NCBI RefSeq assembly: GCF_004337985.1
Contig: NC_043741.1
Coordinates: 5,897,143 to 5,961,142, forward strand
Direction of reading: 5' to 3'
Length of the DNA stretch: 64,000 nt
Source: Pyricularia pennisetigena
Taxonomy: Eukaryota; Ascomycota; Sordariomycetes; Magnaporthales; Pyriculariaceae
Part shown: in pieces, positions 22,666 to 34,341 of the stretch
How positions within the stretch are numbered: position 1 is the stretch's first letter
Layout of the letters: every line of letters starts with the position of its first letter
The notes under the pieces: model-generated
Seen by the model: only the letters and a program-made list of their open reading frames with translations
Told to the model about the DNA's origin: nothing
Database searches by the model: none
Translations under genes and position numbers: made by a program

Positions 22666-23900
22666 TTCACCTGCTAACGGTTCATATTTTTCTTTAGACA
22701 TTCTGATGGACTTTCAAGATATGGACACTGCGCAGCCCCAGGATATCCATCGCCAACTCAAAAACAGGCGGTATGCTATTCGCAACTCGTCGCTAGCGCC
22801 CATGGACAGCCAGCCGGTACCGCGGCGAAGAACAACGACCCCTCAAGACAGCAGCAGCACCACCACCACCACCGGCAGCGACAACAATGCCAACGGCCTC
22901 TCGCAAAACCCACATCCACTCATGCTGCGAGCCGAAGGCTGCGTCCCCTTGATCGGCGCCATTGTGGTGTTCTTCATATTGGTTTACGTGGTAATCTTCG
23001 TCAGCGAAGCCATGGTTATCACGGACCGCGCACCCTGGATCATCACAATGTTGGCGGTCACCATCAAGATGGGCTGGGGTGGGCTCGACGCGGATCTGCG
23101 AATGATGGAGCCCTACCACATCCTGTGGCGCCGCCACGCGCCGCCAAAGACTCTAACGCTCGACTACACGGCCATGCCCGTCGGCTGGGTGGCTGTCAAG
23201 GGGCTTTTTAATCGGCACTTCCTCATCTTCCTCGTCGGCCTCGGCACCGTCATGTCCGAGGTTCTCACCGTCCTCGTTACCTCGCTGGCCACCGTATCCG
23301 GTCAGGACTTTTTGAAGCACAATCCTGTGCAGACGATGCAGCCGAAGGTCAGCCTCGTACTGGATGACGATGAAGAGGGGGGCCGCACCGTCAAAGCCGG
23401 GCAGGAGACCCAGAGCTCATTCTTCACCACTCTGGCCGCCGTCTCATTCATCCTCATCTACATGGCCATAGTGGCGGGCGTAGTGGCCGTCAAGCGTGGA
23501 CGGCCGTTTTTGCCTCGCCAGCCAAACACAATTGGTAAGTTTGCATTGATTGGGAGAGAGAGAGAGAGTGTGTGTGTGTGTGTGAAAAAAAAGAGGTCAA
23601 ACAGATATAAGGAATACCTGCTAACGTGCTTCTTTTTTTTTTTTTTTTGATCGGCTTACAGCAAGCGTGCTCGCCTTTATCCACCAGAGCAAGATGGTAT
23701 ACGACTTTGTCGGAACCAGCAAGTTCAACCGGAACGCCATGAAGAAGCGGCTGGCAGAGGTTGGCAAGACCTACGGAGTCGGTTGGTTCACGGGACGCGA
23801 CGGTCAGACGCACTGCGGTGTCGACGAGGAGGAGCTCCTGGGCGACTTTATTCCAGGCTATGGGCTTGGGGATACCAAACAGCCATGGGTGGCTGTCTGA
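20873..23900 (+). CDS. DUF3433-family multi-pass membrane protein
   Basis: Three exons: 20873-22586, 22698-23534 and 23662-23900, giving 929 residues. A long disordered N-terminus (about 350 residues, Ser/Pro/Gln-rich) is followed by two similar membrane modules. Each has a helix pair, then a W/G-x-D-x-(D/E)-hydrophobic-R-x-(L/M)-E-P-(F/Y)-H motif (TDIEVRRLEPFHQL, LDADLRMMEPYHIL), then a segment with further helices. This duplicated arrangement is the hallmark of fungal DUF3433 proteins, whose function is unknown. The last exon encodes a short soluble tail ending KQPWVAV. Intron 1 (111 nt) holds T37 and has no in-frame stop, so an unspliced transcript would insert 37 residues with a Phe run; splicing gives SHILMDFQD. 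Intron 2 (127 nt) holds GA and TG repeats. The start is the ATG at 20873. Confidence 0.85.
22628..22664. repeat. T37 homopolymer in intron 1 of the DUF3433 gene
   Basis: This is a run of 37 T inside a 111-nt intron, placed as an exaggerated polypyrimidine tract ahead of the TTTAG acceptor. Confidence 0.9.
23554..23584. repeat. (GA)n(TG)n compound microsatellite
   Basis: GA repeats (23554-23568) run directly into TG repeats (23569-23584) in intron 2 of the DUF3433 gene. Confidence 0.9.
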
Positions 23901-26900
23901 TCCTTGTGTTCGAGGATTGGACTCATGGGTAAAGTGTTGACAATTGAGTAACGGTTCTAGTATTCTTAATTTGATACCCCTAGGCCGGTTAGCAATGATA
24001 ATGAACGGGGCATATCCATGAGAAGACACAGGAGCTACATATATAAGCACTTCCGTATCTGGGTGATCTTTATGCTGTTCGATTCTATTATAGTGCACAA
24101 AATCATCTGATTTCTTGACTGACTTGGGCGAACATTCTACATGTATACTGTAGACTAGAACAAGCATGCATGCATTCAACTTGCCAAAGAATTTCTTATT
24201 ATTGTTTACACAAGCCTCGATCTGCATCTGCAGCGTCATGCGCGTGATTACAGCGGTAGGCATCTGCCTGCTAGAACCAATGCAGGTTTGCGCGGGGCTC
24301 TCAGGGAAGATCCATCTATGTCGGAGATGCGACTACCAAACTAAAGACGACAGAAGAAAGTGAAAAAAAAAAAAAAAAAAAAAAAAGCGCACGATGCCTA
24401 CAGCGTATGGTAGGTCATGTATCCGAAGGCATGTCGGTCACATCAATAGCCCCGAAGCTGCATCGTTACAGGGGGCGTGCGTCTATATAAGGGACCATGG
24501 CCCCCAATTTAACAACCCGTATCCAGCAGGGTCCCTTGGTTTTCCCGGTATTTTTTCTTCTTCTTCTTTTTCTATGGATGGGTGGTTTCACTTAGGCACC
24601 TGTCGAAACGATTCGTATCAAGCCCTACAAGTCCCGTCTGCGAATTGTGCAGTGAAAAGGGAGTTTTATGTGCAAACTATCAGTGTGTGCAGTAGATTGC
24701 GTGTTGTATGCTACAAGACTTGGGCAATTGTTTATTGCTTGTGTTGCTTGGTCGTGCAGCCAGGAAGCCCCCACCTGATGGTTGCATGACGGGTTCCATG
24801 TTTTGATGATCTATACTTGGATTGTGCATCTTTTGGGCCATTGACGCCGCACATTCGTCCATTCGTCCATTCTCATGTATCACCACAAAAAAAAAAAAAA
24901 AAAAAAAAGCCTCCCCCACAATCACCAAGACCTGGTATGGTGAATGATGATGGACAAATACAAAGTCACACACTCTTTTTGTTCCCCTTGATGACGATGA
25001 TCAAAATTCGGACTGCCGGGAGAGGTTGGGTTGCCTCGTGCTAAAGTAGCGTTCCGAGTCAAACTTAAACTTTTAGGGTACACGCAGTAAGCCAAAAGTA
25101 GTAACGCACAGCACTGGAGGACCGCATCGTAGCCAGAGAAATTGCGAGGGACAAGGGGAATGGGGGTCCCGAACCCTCCAGCCGCACCCCCCGGTTTGCT
25201 CCAGAATGGCGGCAGACTGGGCGGGGGGGGAGACAATGCAAACCGGCTCTTGTTTGATCTGCACCCACCAGTAGATCCCACTTCGCCAAATCTTTCTCGG
25301 GTTTGCGCGCAAGGACGGACGAATCCAAAACCTCGGGCCCTCCTCCGTGGGTATGATGCGAAACGAGGCGCCCAAATCTTTTGTTTTCCACCTCTGTTGT
25401 GTGAGAATTGTGCACCGAGGGGGTATTTAGTTACTGTATTCTGGGGTCCATACCATATAATACTTACTTCCCCAACCACCCCCAAATACTTGCTACATAC
25501 TTTTTTTTTTTTTGTGTGTACAGACGGCTGGTACCTGTTTACCCTTTTGCGTAACGGTAAAGCTTGTTATGAATTTCGTATGGTTTGCTACTATGTACAT
25601 CAACCGAATTTTGTGCAAAGTTGCATGCAGAGAGCACATTTACAGATCAAGATCGGATGGAGAAAGCCCGCAAAAAAACAACAAAGACAGCGGGAAGCCG
25701 TGCACGTTTGGAAACCATTGATGCGTACAGGGTTGTTTTTTAGGCCCAAGGGTAGCTTTTTGTTTTTGCCTTATTGTTCTTCTTTATTGTTTTACAATTT
25801 TTCTTTTCTTTTTTTTCTTGTGCCTGACTCTTACAATTAACAAGCCTCTGCTTGCTGACCGTTGTATTATTGTGTCAATAGCAAGTTGTGCGTGCGTATT
25901 GATGACGCAACACACCTCCAAATGTACAAAGAGCTGATCCGATCAGCCTTGTGCAGCATGCCGTCCGGTTTCTTCGTCCACAGGAGGGCGGGCCGCCTCA
26001 GCTGATCCTTTTCTCCAGTCCTGCCGTCCCAGTGTGTCTACCGTTTTCATTCTGCGGCCGCCCAGTTGCCCAGTTGGAATGTGGATAGATGTGATGCAAT
26101 TTGTCTTGTCCTGACTCTTTGTAGCCCAGTTAACTGAGCTGAGAGGAAGATCAAAGTCTAGCAACTCAATTGATATCTCCGTGAGGTTGGCAGCTGAAGG
26201 TTTGATCTGTAACTAGGGCCATGTTTAGTTCAGGTACCGGTGGCGCTGAACCTCCGGCTAGCTGTTGGATCGATCGTCCTTTTGTGGTTGGGCTGTTCAA
26301 AAAGATCAACAAACCGAAAGTCTACTGTGCAAAACGTCCAAAAGATCAACATGATAAAGATACTTTGAGAGTACGATACCACTTAGTAATAGCGCACGAG
26401 CTTCCAAAAGAGAAACAATCCACAAGGCAAACGCGGTATGAAAAAAAAAGATCCCATTTCGTCCAAAAGCGTCGAGAAAAAGGGAAAGGCGTAAAGTACA
26501 AACGGTCAAACGTGGGCCCCTGGGCACCCGGACGGTGAGGCGATTCGTCATTTTGGTGGGGTTCTTTGATTAGTTTTAGAGGCTGTGCAAAAGATGGACT
26601 AAGTGGATTGGTTCGTCTTCGTTTAAGGAAATTATTGGGCGGCGACGCAACACTGGCAGACGCCGACAAATTCGAACCTTGACGGTAACGCTTCCCTCGT
26701 TGCGAGAATCTCCCAAGGCTGCCAATGTGTTGCCCAGGTCTTGAATTTAATGGGAGTTTGGGGATGGGCATTTGTTTATCTGTACTGATTTTTTTTTCAT
26801 TTATTTAATCATGATTATTTTATTTGTATCATTTGGTAATGATCACAGGTGAATCAAGGGCAGGAATGTGATTTGCAGGGTACAAGTATCTCCATCACAA

Positions 26901-28086
26901 AATCAAAATCGCCAAGCAAATGCCCCCAAAGCTGCTGTCTGCCATCTCATCATCAAGCATGAGGAAGTATGCAAAGACGACGTAATGTTAGCGTGCAGAG
27001 CAAGAAAACGAAACGAACGTGGATATTTCACAACAGCTGACAAGAGAAAGCAAGCTTCCGACGCACCAGTCAATGGTGTACTGTCTATCTTATTGATCAC
27101 TGATCTTTGGCCATGATCGCCAAGCAGCGTTGACGCCAGCCGTGGCTGCAAAGGTTCATACACAGACATTCCAAGGCATTGGCGTTCAGGGAACGAGAAA
27201 AAAAAAAAAAAGACACATAATGGAAGACGGGAACTTGTACTGTCGGGAGGGCAGTGCAGATGACGCTCCAGAAGCCGGCGGCTGGGAAGAAAGTCACTTT
27301 TGGTAGCAGACGCCAGTAGGGTACATGCAATTTGCAAAAGGGGTACTTGGTCGCGCGACCTAATTTAGCGGCAAATCCCAGGTCGCCCTTGTCACTGTAT
27401 GCCAAGGGAAAGTATCTCTGATGACTCGTCAGTCTCCCACCCCTCGCAGAAGCCCATTTTTTTTACCCCTTTGAACTGCGGCACCCCTGTGAAGGCCAGA
27501 CTAGGCCCAGCGTCAACACGTTCCACGTCCGTCGGTCGCTGACTTGACCTTGTTTTGTCCAACTCCACGCTTCTAATCTCCCCATCTTCCACACTCGCTT
27601 TCAATCAAACTGACCTCCCTCCTTTCTTCTTCGTGGCCAGGAACGCGAATAATTACATCCCTTTCATATCCCTATTCAATCATTTCGAAAACGTGCTTCT
27701 GGGGAGCCGTTTGTGAACTGGTTGAAAGAGTATTGTCGAGCAGCAGATTACTCTCGCTTGCATCTCCTGCCGCCGAAGGGGTGTGGTAAAACCAACCACG
27801 TTTTAGCAGCCAACTTTCATCGAACCGTCCAGACCCGGCGACCATCCCGCCTCGATCCACATCAATCGTCGACGACGACAATAATCTATGTGCTCGTCTA
27901 CCTAGAGAGAAGCTCTTCCGGCCTCTTTTTTTTTTTCTTTCTCGTGGCATCGTCTCATCCGTACAAGTGTAAGCGGACCGCAAAGTCAATTGGGCAACAT
28001 CAGATCGAACTAGCGACGAATTTCGAATTGAGAAAATACAAAGGGGCTCCTGGACCTCGAGGCGCGGCCGTCAACCTACAGCGACC
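23901..28086. other. 4.2-kb intergenic region, no gene supported
   Basis: Both flanking genes are on the plus strand, so the left side holds a 3' end and the right side a promoter with 5' UTR. A24 at 24363-24386 and A22 at 24887-24908 are present. Overlapping frames at 24922-25485 (-) and 25142-25840 (+) cover the same GC-rich stretch and match no family I know. The last few hundred bases before 28087 are probably the 5' UTR of the TRP-like gene. Confidence 0.5.
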
Positions 28087-30507
28087 ATGCTGCCATTATT
28101 ATCAAAGGCATCATGCCTTATTCCTACTCTACTCACCGTGGCGTCGTTCCTGGCGCCCGTAGTTGCGGACCAGCCGATGCTGAAGTCGACGTCGCTCTAC
28201 CCATGTGCGGATAACTCGGGATTCAGTGCCAGTCTCTTCACCGTCCAGTTCACGCCGGAGAACAACTCGGTCCTCGTCGAAGCAGCCTTCGTTTCTTCTA
28301 TCGAGGGCAAAGTCATCTTCGACGCACAAGTCTCGGCATACGGATACACGTTCCTGTCCCAGAAATTGGACCCTTGCGATAAAGACTCACCGCTGAAGGG
28401 ATTGTGCCCCATGACTGCTGGAAAGATTCCTATGCCACGCTTCACTCTTGACGTGCCCCCGGCAGCGACAAAGCAGATCCCCTCAATCGCCTTTAACTTT
28501 CCCGACCTCGATGCTAAAGTCAAGATCCTGATCAGCTATGCCGAAGGTGCCAACAAGGGCAAGCAGGTGGCTTGTGTGCAGGCCGAATTCGTGAACGGAA
28601 AAACCGTCGATCTTCTCGGAGTCAAGTGGGCGACCGCCATCGTTGCCGGTCTTGCTTTGCTAGCCTCGGCCGTTATTAACGGTCTGGGTCATTCGAATGC
28701 AGCATCGCACGTCGCCGCAAATGCTCTATCGCTCTTCGGGTACTTCCAAGCCCAGGCCATGGTTGGCATGACGGGTGTGCCTCTGCCACCTATCGTTCGC
28801 GCCTGGACCCAGAATTTCCAATGGACCATGGGCATCATCCGCGTTGGTTTCATGCAAGATATCGCGACCTGGTACCAGCGCGCAACGGGAGGCACGCCGG
28901 CGACGCTTTTCGACGAGGTGCAGGTCGTCTCCGTCCAGATCATGAAGCGCTCGCTCCACGCCGTTCCCCAAATTGCTGACAGGGCCCACGGCCTCTACAC
29001 CCGCTCCATGGCCATGATGCCGCGCGCCGTTACAACCACGGCCGGTCAGATCTCCGAGACGGCTGCGCACCTGATGAAGCGTGCCAACATCAAGACTGAG
29101 ACGGGCAGCTTCCTTGTCTTTGGTATTCAGCGCGCCGCCTTCAAAGCCGGAATCGAGACTACCAACTTGTTTTTGACCGGACTGATGTTCTTCTGCGTCT
29201 TTGTCATCATTGTCGCTATCGGCGTCGTCATTTTCAAGGGCTTTTGCGAGCTTGCAGCCAGGCGTAACTGGACCAAGCCTGACACCTTCCTCGAGTTCCG
29301 TCAGACCTGGCTTACTGTCCTCAAGGGTATCCTCTTCCGCGTTACCCTCATCGGTCTTCCTCAAATGACCATCCTGTGTCTGTGGGAATTCACTCAGGTC
29401 GACTCGCCTGCTCTCGTGGTCCTGGCCGTCTTTTTCCTCATTGGTATGATCGCCACTCTCGGATGGGCCGCCTTCAAGGTCATTCGTATCGCTCGTCGTT
29501 CGGTTGCCATGCACCGCAACCCGGCGTACATACTCTTTTCCGACCCCCAGGCGCTCAACAAGTGGGGTTTCCTCTACGTTCAGTTCCGCGCATCGGCCTA
29601 CTACTTTATCGTTCCCTTCCTGGTCTACATCATCATCAAGTCCATGTTCGTGGCGTTTGCACAGAACAATGGAACTGCTCAGGCCATTGGGTTCATTCTG
29701 ATCGAGGCTGCCGCGCTTATCACGGCTTCCGTGCTTAGGCCCTGGATGGACAAGAGCACCAACTCGTTCAACATTTCCATTTGTGTCATGAACTTCCTCA
29801 ACTCCATCTTCCTCTTGATCTTTACCGAGGTCTTTAGCCAACCTCCTCTGGTCACGGGTGTCGTGGGTATGATCCTTTGGATCTCGAACGCGGCCTTTGC
29901 ACTTGTCCTGTTGCTCATGCTTATTGTTACCACCACCATTGTACTATTCCGCAAGAACCCGGACAACCGCTACCAGGTCATGGCCGACGACCGTACCTCG
30001 TTCATGAAGTCGCAGACTCAGTTGACTGCAACCACGGAGCTGGATGCCCTAGCTGCCACTGCTCGTGGTGACAAGGCCGGCTACAAGAACGACCTTGATG
30101 ACGATGCCGACTCGATCTCCTCAGCCTCTATCCGCCGGCGTCAGGATCCTGCCAACATGCCGCTGCCTCCGTCGACTGCCAACTCGTACAAGGAGGCGTC
30201 TCCCAAGTCACCGGTGGATCCTTCGGTACCTCTGTTCCCCGCAGATGGTCGTCGCGGCCAGTATGGCCCCGGTGGCGTGCCAAACCGTACGCCGAGCCCC
30301 TACAACCCCAGCTCGTCAACATCAAATCTGTCAGCACACGGGGGTTACAGGCAGCAACACAATGCCAGTCCAGGAGGATACAGGCCGAACACTGCCCCTA
30401 GGTATGTTTCACGCTTCAAGAAACCGAGATTTTTTTGATATACACAGACGCAGAAGCTAACGGTAGTATTTTACAGCCCATGGCAACGAGGTGCCGGTTA
30501 CGACTAG
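28087..30507 (+). CDS. flavin carrier / TRP-like membrane protein (FLC family)
   Basis: FLC proteins are fungal TRP-like membrane proteins linked to FAD import into the ER, cell-wall integrity and calcium signalling. Two exons: 28087-30401 and 30477-30507, giving 781 residues. A signal peptide (about 1-27) leads into a lumenal ML-like domain with paired cysteines (YPCADNSGF, LDPCDKDSPLKGLCP, VACVQAEF). A TRP region follows, with a helix at about 181-200, another near 361-385 and a set of helices to about residue 625. The C-terminal 150 residues are cytosolic and rich in Ser, Pro and Gly. The final 10 residues (PWQRGAGYD preceded by a junction Ser) come from a tiny last exon; the 75-nt intron has a GCTAAC branch site. 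The ATG at 28087 is in good context (GCGACCATG) and starts the signal peptide. The length fits the family. Confidence 0.9.
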
Positions 30508-31911
30508 ATGAACCATTAGAACCCGAGCTCAAAGTGCCGAACTCGGGATATGATGAAATGTACCATCGGAGCGCAAAACGAGCATCACCTTAAACCGGGT
30601 TTGCCTTGCATAGTTTTTCTTTTTGTTATCTGTAAAGGGGATATTCTTTTTATTTATTTGCACAACCAGTCATGCGAGATACCCGCTTTTGGGGCTATTT
30701 TCACATATAAAATGCATGACAGACAGGCGTTGGAGATGGCGACCACCATACACAACTACTTTTTTTTTTTTTGTTGTTGTTCTTTTACTATTGCTTCCTT
30801 TGTTCACTCTGGCCGCGCGCGTGCTTTTTTCTATGTTGTATCTTCCTTTCTCGCTTTTCTTTTTTTTTTTTCACCTACCAAAACTTGTTTATTTCAAGTG
30901 TAACCATCCATCTAGAGGATTATTATTACCACGTGAGCAGCTCAATGGCGGGACCCGATGGAGTTAGGTCAGATCGTGTGTACATAAGCAGCAAGAGAAG
31001 TCGTGTTATGAATGGACAAGGTAGTCTTGACACAATTTTCGTCGGGTGATGCTTGGCTGGAGCTTCCGGACTGCCAGGACAGGCATCTCAACAGCCCATG
31101 TTTACACAGGACCAAGGGTGTTGGATGTGCATGGTCCCCTTGCCTTTCTTTGCTGAGCGCGGAAAGACCGAGGTGTCAGCGCCCCGGTCCGTCACCCCAA
31201 GATTAAGTTCAGGCTTTGGACGTAAGCACCTCATGCCGAATCGTATTACGCGTGCAAAGACTTGAGGGGGGTGGTTGTGGTCAGTACTAATACGGGCGAG
31301 TGGGCGGTTGACCGATATAGGTGTATGGCGTTCGTTCGTATTTAGGACGGCGCGTATGCGCATGACAGTCAGCATCCAAATTTAAACCTGGACAACTGCA
31401 CGGCTGTAGCCGGGCCGGGTTCTCAATTGGGGGACTATTCTCGTCTCCGCGGGGATCTGCGAGTGAGAACAGTGAGTCGCAAGTGCCAGATAAGAGCTTG
31501 CCATGATAACAAGACCCTTTGAGGTACATATCAACTAAAAGCCAGGAACTAGTTTAAAAACTGGTTTCATTTTACCGGCGAGCAAAAAAAAATGTATGGC
31601 TATTTTCACCAACCGAGTGCAAAGCCAAGAGATTGGGAGGGCGCTCATTAGGTCTAGTGTAGAGTAAAGATCCAACCCTCAGTTAGGGGATGGATAAGGA
31701 GTAGTGTGAAGTTTTGAATGGTAAGCGCAAACAAGCAAAAGAAAAAGAAAGAGACAAAAGACAAGAAAGACTCCGGCGTAAATGACATAACAGGACAGAA
31801 AAAAATAAGAACGGTAATAATAGAGGCGGAGAGGATTATAAAAATGAGAAAGAAAAAAAAAACACACACACACACACACATGTTCAAAAACAATCACCTC
31901 TCCCTCCTTTC
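30508..31911. other. convergent intergenic region
   Basis: The 3' ends of the TRP-like gene (+) and wetA (-) meet here. It is T-rich on the left (runs near 30760 and 30861) and A-rich with a CA microsatellite on the right. No gene is seen. Confidence 0.55.
31862..31880. repeat. (CA)n microsatellite
   Basis: About nine CA units lie 32 bp downstream of the wetA stop codon, probably within its 3' UTR. Confidence 0.9.
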
Positions 31912-34341
31912 CTATATAGCAATGGCCCCGCTCATAAATCGGCCGGCATCCCCACCGGCGGCCGAGACGGCCTGCACAAACGCCTCCTTCATCCTGTCCT
32001 CGCGCTCGCGGTTCTCCCTCTCCCGCCGCGCCTTGGTCTTGGACGACCCGCTGGGCGCCACTCCGGCCATGAGGACGTCGTGGTCCATGGCCGTGTAGTT
32101 GACGAAGCCGATGCTGAGGCTGCCCGCCGCCGCCGCCGATCTGTCCGACGACGTCTGCCGCCTCTGCTGATGGTGCTGCTGCTGGCTCTCCAGGGTGTAG
32201 AGGTCCAGGTCCGGCCGCGATGCCCACGAGCGCCGCTTGCGGATCGCTGCCGTGGCCGATGACGACGACGACAAGGTCTCGCCGCCGTCCCGCAGAGACT
32301 GCATCGACGTGCTCCGCCGCGACCCCTGCAGCAGCTGCTGCTGCGACTGCCGCGGCTTCGGGGACGGTGACGTCGTGGACCGCGCCGAGCCGCTGCCGCC
32401 CGATGCCTTGCGTGGGCTCGCGTGCGACGGTACCTTGCGAGGGCTGGCGCCGGATGAGGTCTTGCGTGGGCTGGCGAGCGAGCCGCCGGGACCGGTGTGG
32501 CGGGCCCCTGAGCTTGGGGCTTTGGGTTTGGGCCGTCGGTGGTGGGGGTGGTGGTGGCTGTTGTTGTGCGCTTGTTGCTGCTGGTGGATGCCGTGATCTG
32601 GCCTGTGGGAGACGTCCGGTGAGAGCATAGGGACGGTTTGAGGCTGTGTTGAGAAATTGGCGCCCGGTAGGAGATGATGATGGTGCTGTTGCTGCTGTTG
32701 ATGGACGTTGTGATACTGGTTCAGGAGCTGCTGCTGCTGCTGATGTTGTTGTTGTTGTTGTTGTTGTTGTTGCAGTGCGAGAAGCGTCGCAGCGTGTGGA
32801 GGGCCCCTCGGCTGCGGCATGTGTATCATCAGTCCGTCGTTGGTGAGGTCCAGCTGGGACATGGAGATGGTACCATGCTGGTTGGCCTGAGCCGCGGTGA
32901 GGTTACGGCTTGATTGTTTCCTCGTCATCATCATGGCCGCGGTGGGTGCTGTATTGTTGGCGGCGCCGCCACCAGCAGCAGCAGCAGCAGCGGATGCAGC
33001 AAAAGCGTAACCCAGGTCTTCCCTTGCATCCATACTGTCTATTGCCAAGGGTGAGGGCACGGCCGACTCGACGTGAGGAAGACCCGCCGGCGCCGTCCCA
33101 TCCCAGAACTGAGGGAGCAGCTTGAACTGAGCGGCGGCCCACAGCTCCGGGTCGATGGAGGCGGCGCTCGTCACTGGCATTGCGGCGTAGTTTGCTGTTG
33201 CATACACCTGCTGCGCCGCCGACATGTCTTGGGAAGTGAGCAGCGGAGTGCCGCTGGGGGTTTTGGGCAGGACTGTCGGCATTTGTCGACCGCCCGGGTT
33301 GGGCTTGGAGTTGAAGGGGTCTTCAACGGGACCCGAGACAAATGGTTGCTGCTGCTGTGTTAAAGCCCGCCCGCTCAGCGGTGGCGTGATGGGCAGGCCC
33401 TCATACGTAGGCATCACGCGATGTATATTGAGCGGCGCCACCGTCATTCCCTCCTCAGGCTCCTCCTCCCTTTCCAGCCTCTGCCGCAGGCCGTTGCTGA
33501 TCGAGCGGGAGTGGTGGTGCTGGTGCTGTTGATGCGTCCCGGCCCTCCCCAGCGTGGCCGATGCCTTCTTGTATATGCCCGAGCACACGCCAGCCAGCCG
33601 GTCCGTCACCTTCTTGGGCGACCCCCTCCTGGAAACGGGCGCCGAGGCGGGGACGGCGGCGGGCTTCCGCGGCGAGTGAACCGAGAGGTGCTCGAATCTG
33701 AGGATCTCCGTGTCCGAGTTTGAGCCCGTGTTGCTGACGTCGAAGCAGTTGCTGGGCGACAGGCTCCTCAGCTGCTGTTCGAGCTCGTCGTGGAGGTTTT
33801 GTTTGCACGGTTGGTTTTGCCGCTGCTCGTCTGCCGCAGACGCGTAAGCAATAGCATCTATCCCCTGCTCACCCGGCAGGAAGGACAAGGAAGGAGAGTG
33901 TTCCTGCTTGATGTTGAGCCCGTCGCTGGCGTCGAGCGTGAACATGTTACAGTGCTCCACGCCGTCGGTGGACATGGAGTCTGTCGTCGACATGTTCCCG
34001 TCGAGGTTCAGGCACGAGTCCATGTCGAGCAGGTCCTCAGACGTCAGGAAGCCGCCAATGTTGTTCATCGGCGTCCAGTAGTAGGCCGAGTCCGACCCTT
34101 GGCCCGCGTCCATGATGTGTTGTTGCCTGTCGACGTGCAAGTCGACATCCGCTGGATATGTTTCTGCGTGTTGACCGATGCAGTCTCGTTGTGAGTCTTG
34201 GTCGATGCTGCTGCTATCTTGGTAATTCGAGTCGCGTATGGGGGAAGAAATGATGATACAAGGGAAGCTGTTGTCTTCCTGACAAAAAGATGTGTGAGGC
34301 TCCGGTTCGGATGGCCTCCGTTCCATATTTTGGGTGAACAT
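31912..34341 (-). CDS. wetA: developmental regulator WetA (conidial maturation)
   Basis: In Aspergillus, WetA acts last in the BrlA-AbaA-WetA chain and is needed for spore wall completion and dormancy; orthologues also act in other ascomycetes. One uninterrupted frame of 809 residues. The C-terminal block SIGFVNYTAMDHDVLMAGVAP-SGSSKTKARRERENREREDRM is the conserved WetA signature, and FDVSNTGSNSDTEILRFEHLSV and the N-terminal MFTQNMERRPSEPEP also fit fungal WetA proteins. The middle is low complexity: a Gln run coded by (TTG)n on the plus strand (about 522-535), His/Gln stretches, and four SPRK motifs, three of them clustered at about 622-650. The ATG at 34341 begins the family N-terminus. 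The length is on the long side for WetA because of the Gln/His expansions. Confidence 0.87.
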   Translation of the reverse strand: MFTQNMERRPSEPEPHTSFCQEDNSFPCIIISSPIRDSNYQDSSSIDQDSQRDCIGQHAETYPADVDLHVDRQQHIMDAGQGSDSAYYWTPMNNIGGFLTSEDLLDMDSCLNLDGNMSTTDSMSTDGVEHCNMFTLDASDGLNIKQEHSPSLSFLPGEQGIDAIAYASAADEQRQNQPCKQNLHDELEQQLRSLSPSNCFDVSNTGSNSDTEILRFEHLSVHSPRKPAAVPASAPVSRRGSPKKVTDRLAGVCSGIYKKASATLGRAGTHQQHQHHHSRSISNGLRQRLEREEEPEEGMTVAPLNIHRVMPTYEGLPITPPLSGRALTQQQQPFVSGPVEDPFNSKPNPGGRQMPTVLPKTPSGTPLLTSQDMSAAQQVYATANYAAMPVTSAASIDPELWAAAQFKLLPQFWDGTAPAGLPHVESAVPSPLAIDSMDAREDLGYAFAASAAAAAAGGGAANNTAPTAAMMMTRKQSSRNLTAAQANQHGTISMSQLDLTNDGLMIHMPQPRGPPHAATLLALQQQQQQQQQHQQQQQLLNQYHNVHQQQQQHHHHLLPGANFSTQPQTVPMLSPDVSHRPDHGIHQQQQAHNNSHHHPHHRRPKPKAPSSGARHTGPGGSLASPRKTSSGASPRKVPSHASPRKASGGSGSARSTTSPSPKPRQSQQQLLQGSRRSTSMQSLRDGGETLSSSSSATAAIRKRRSWASRPDLDLYTLESQQQHHQQRRQTSSDRSAAAAGSLSIGFVNYTAMDHDVLMAGVAPSGSSKTKARRERENREREDRMKEAFVQAVSAAGGDAGRFMSGAIAI
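32744..32774. repeat. (TTG)n trinucleotide repeat coding polyglutamine in wetA
   Basis: About ten GTT/TTG units on the plus strand read as CAA codons in wetA; neighbouring CTG/TGC units extend the Gln tract with CAG codons. Confidence 0.9.

Noticed and set aside
25142..25840. 232-codon frame on the plus strand with a long minus-strand frame opposite
   Set aside because: Neither protein resembles a known family, and the frames run into homopolymer and AT-rich DNA.
26672..26760. GGTTCGAAT on the minus strand, like a tRNA B box
   Set aside because: No matching A box at the right distance and no cloverleaf could be drawn. Other GGTTCGA hits in the window failed the same way.
28726..29841. 371-codon minus-strand frame
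   Set aside because: It is exactly opposite the TRP-like gene and is acidic low-complexity sequence produced by the biased codon use of that gene.
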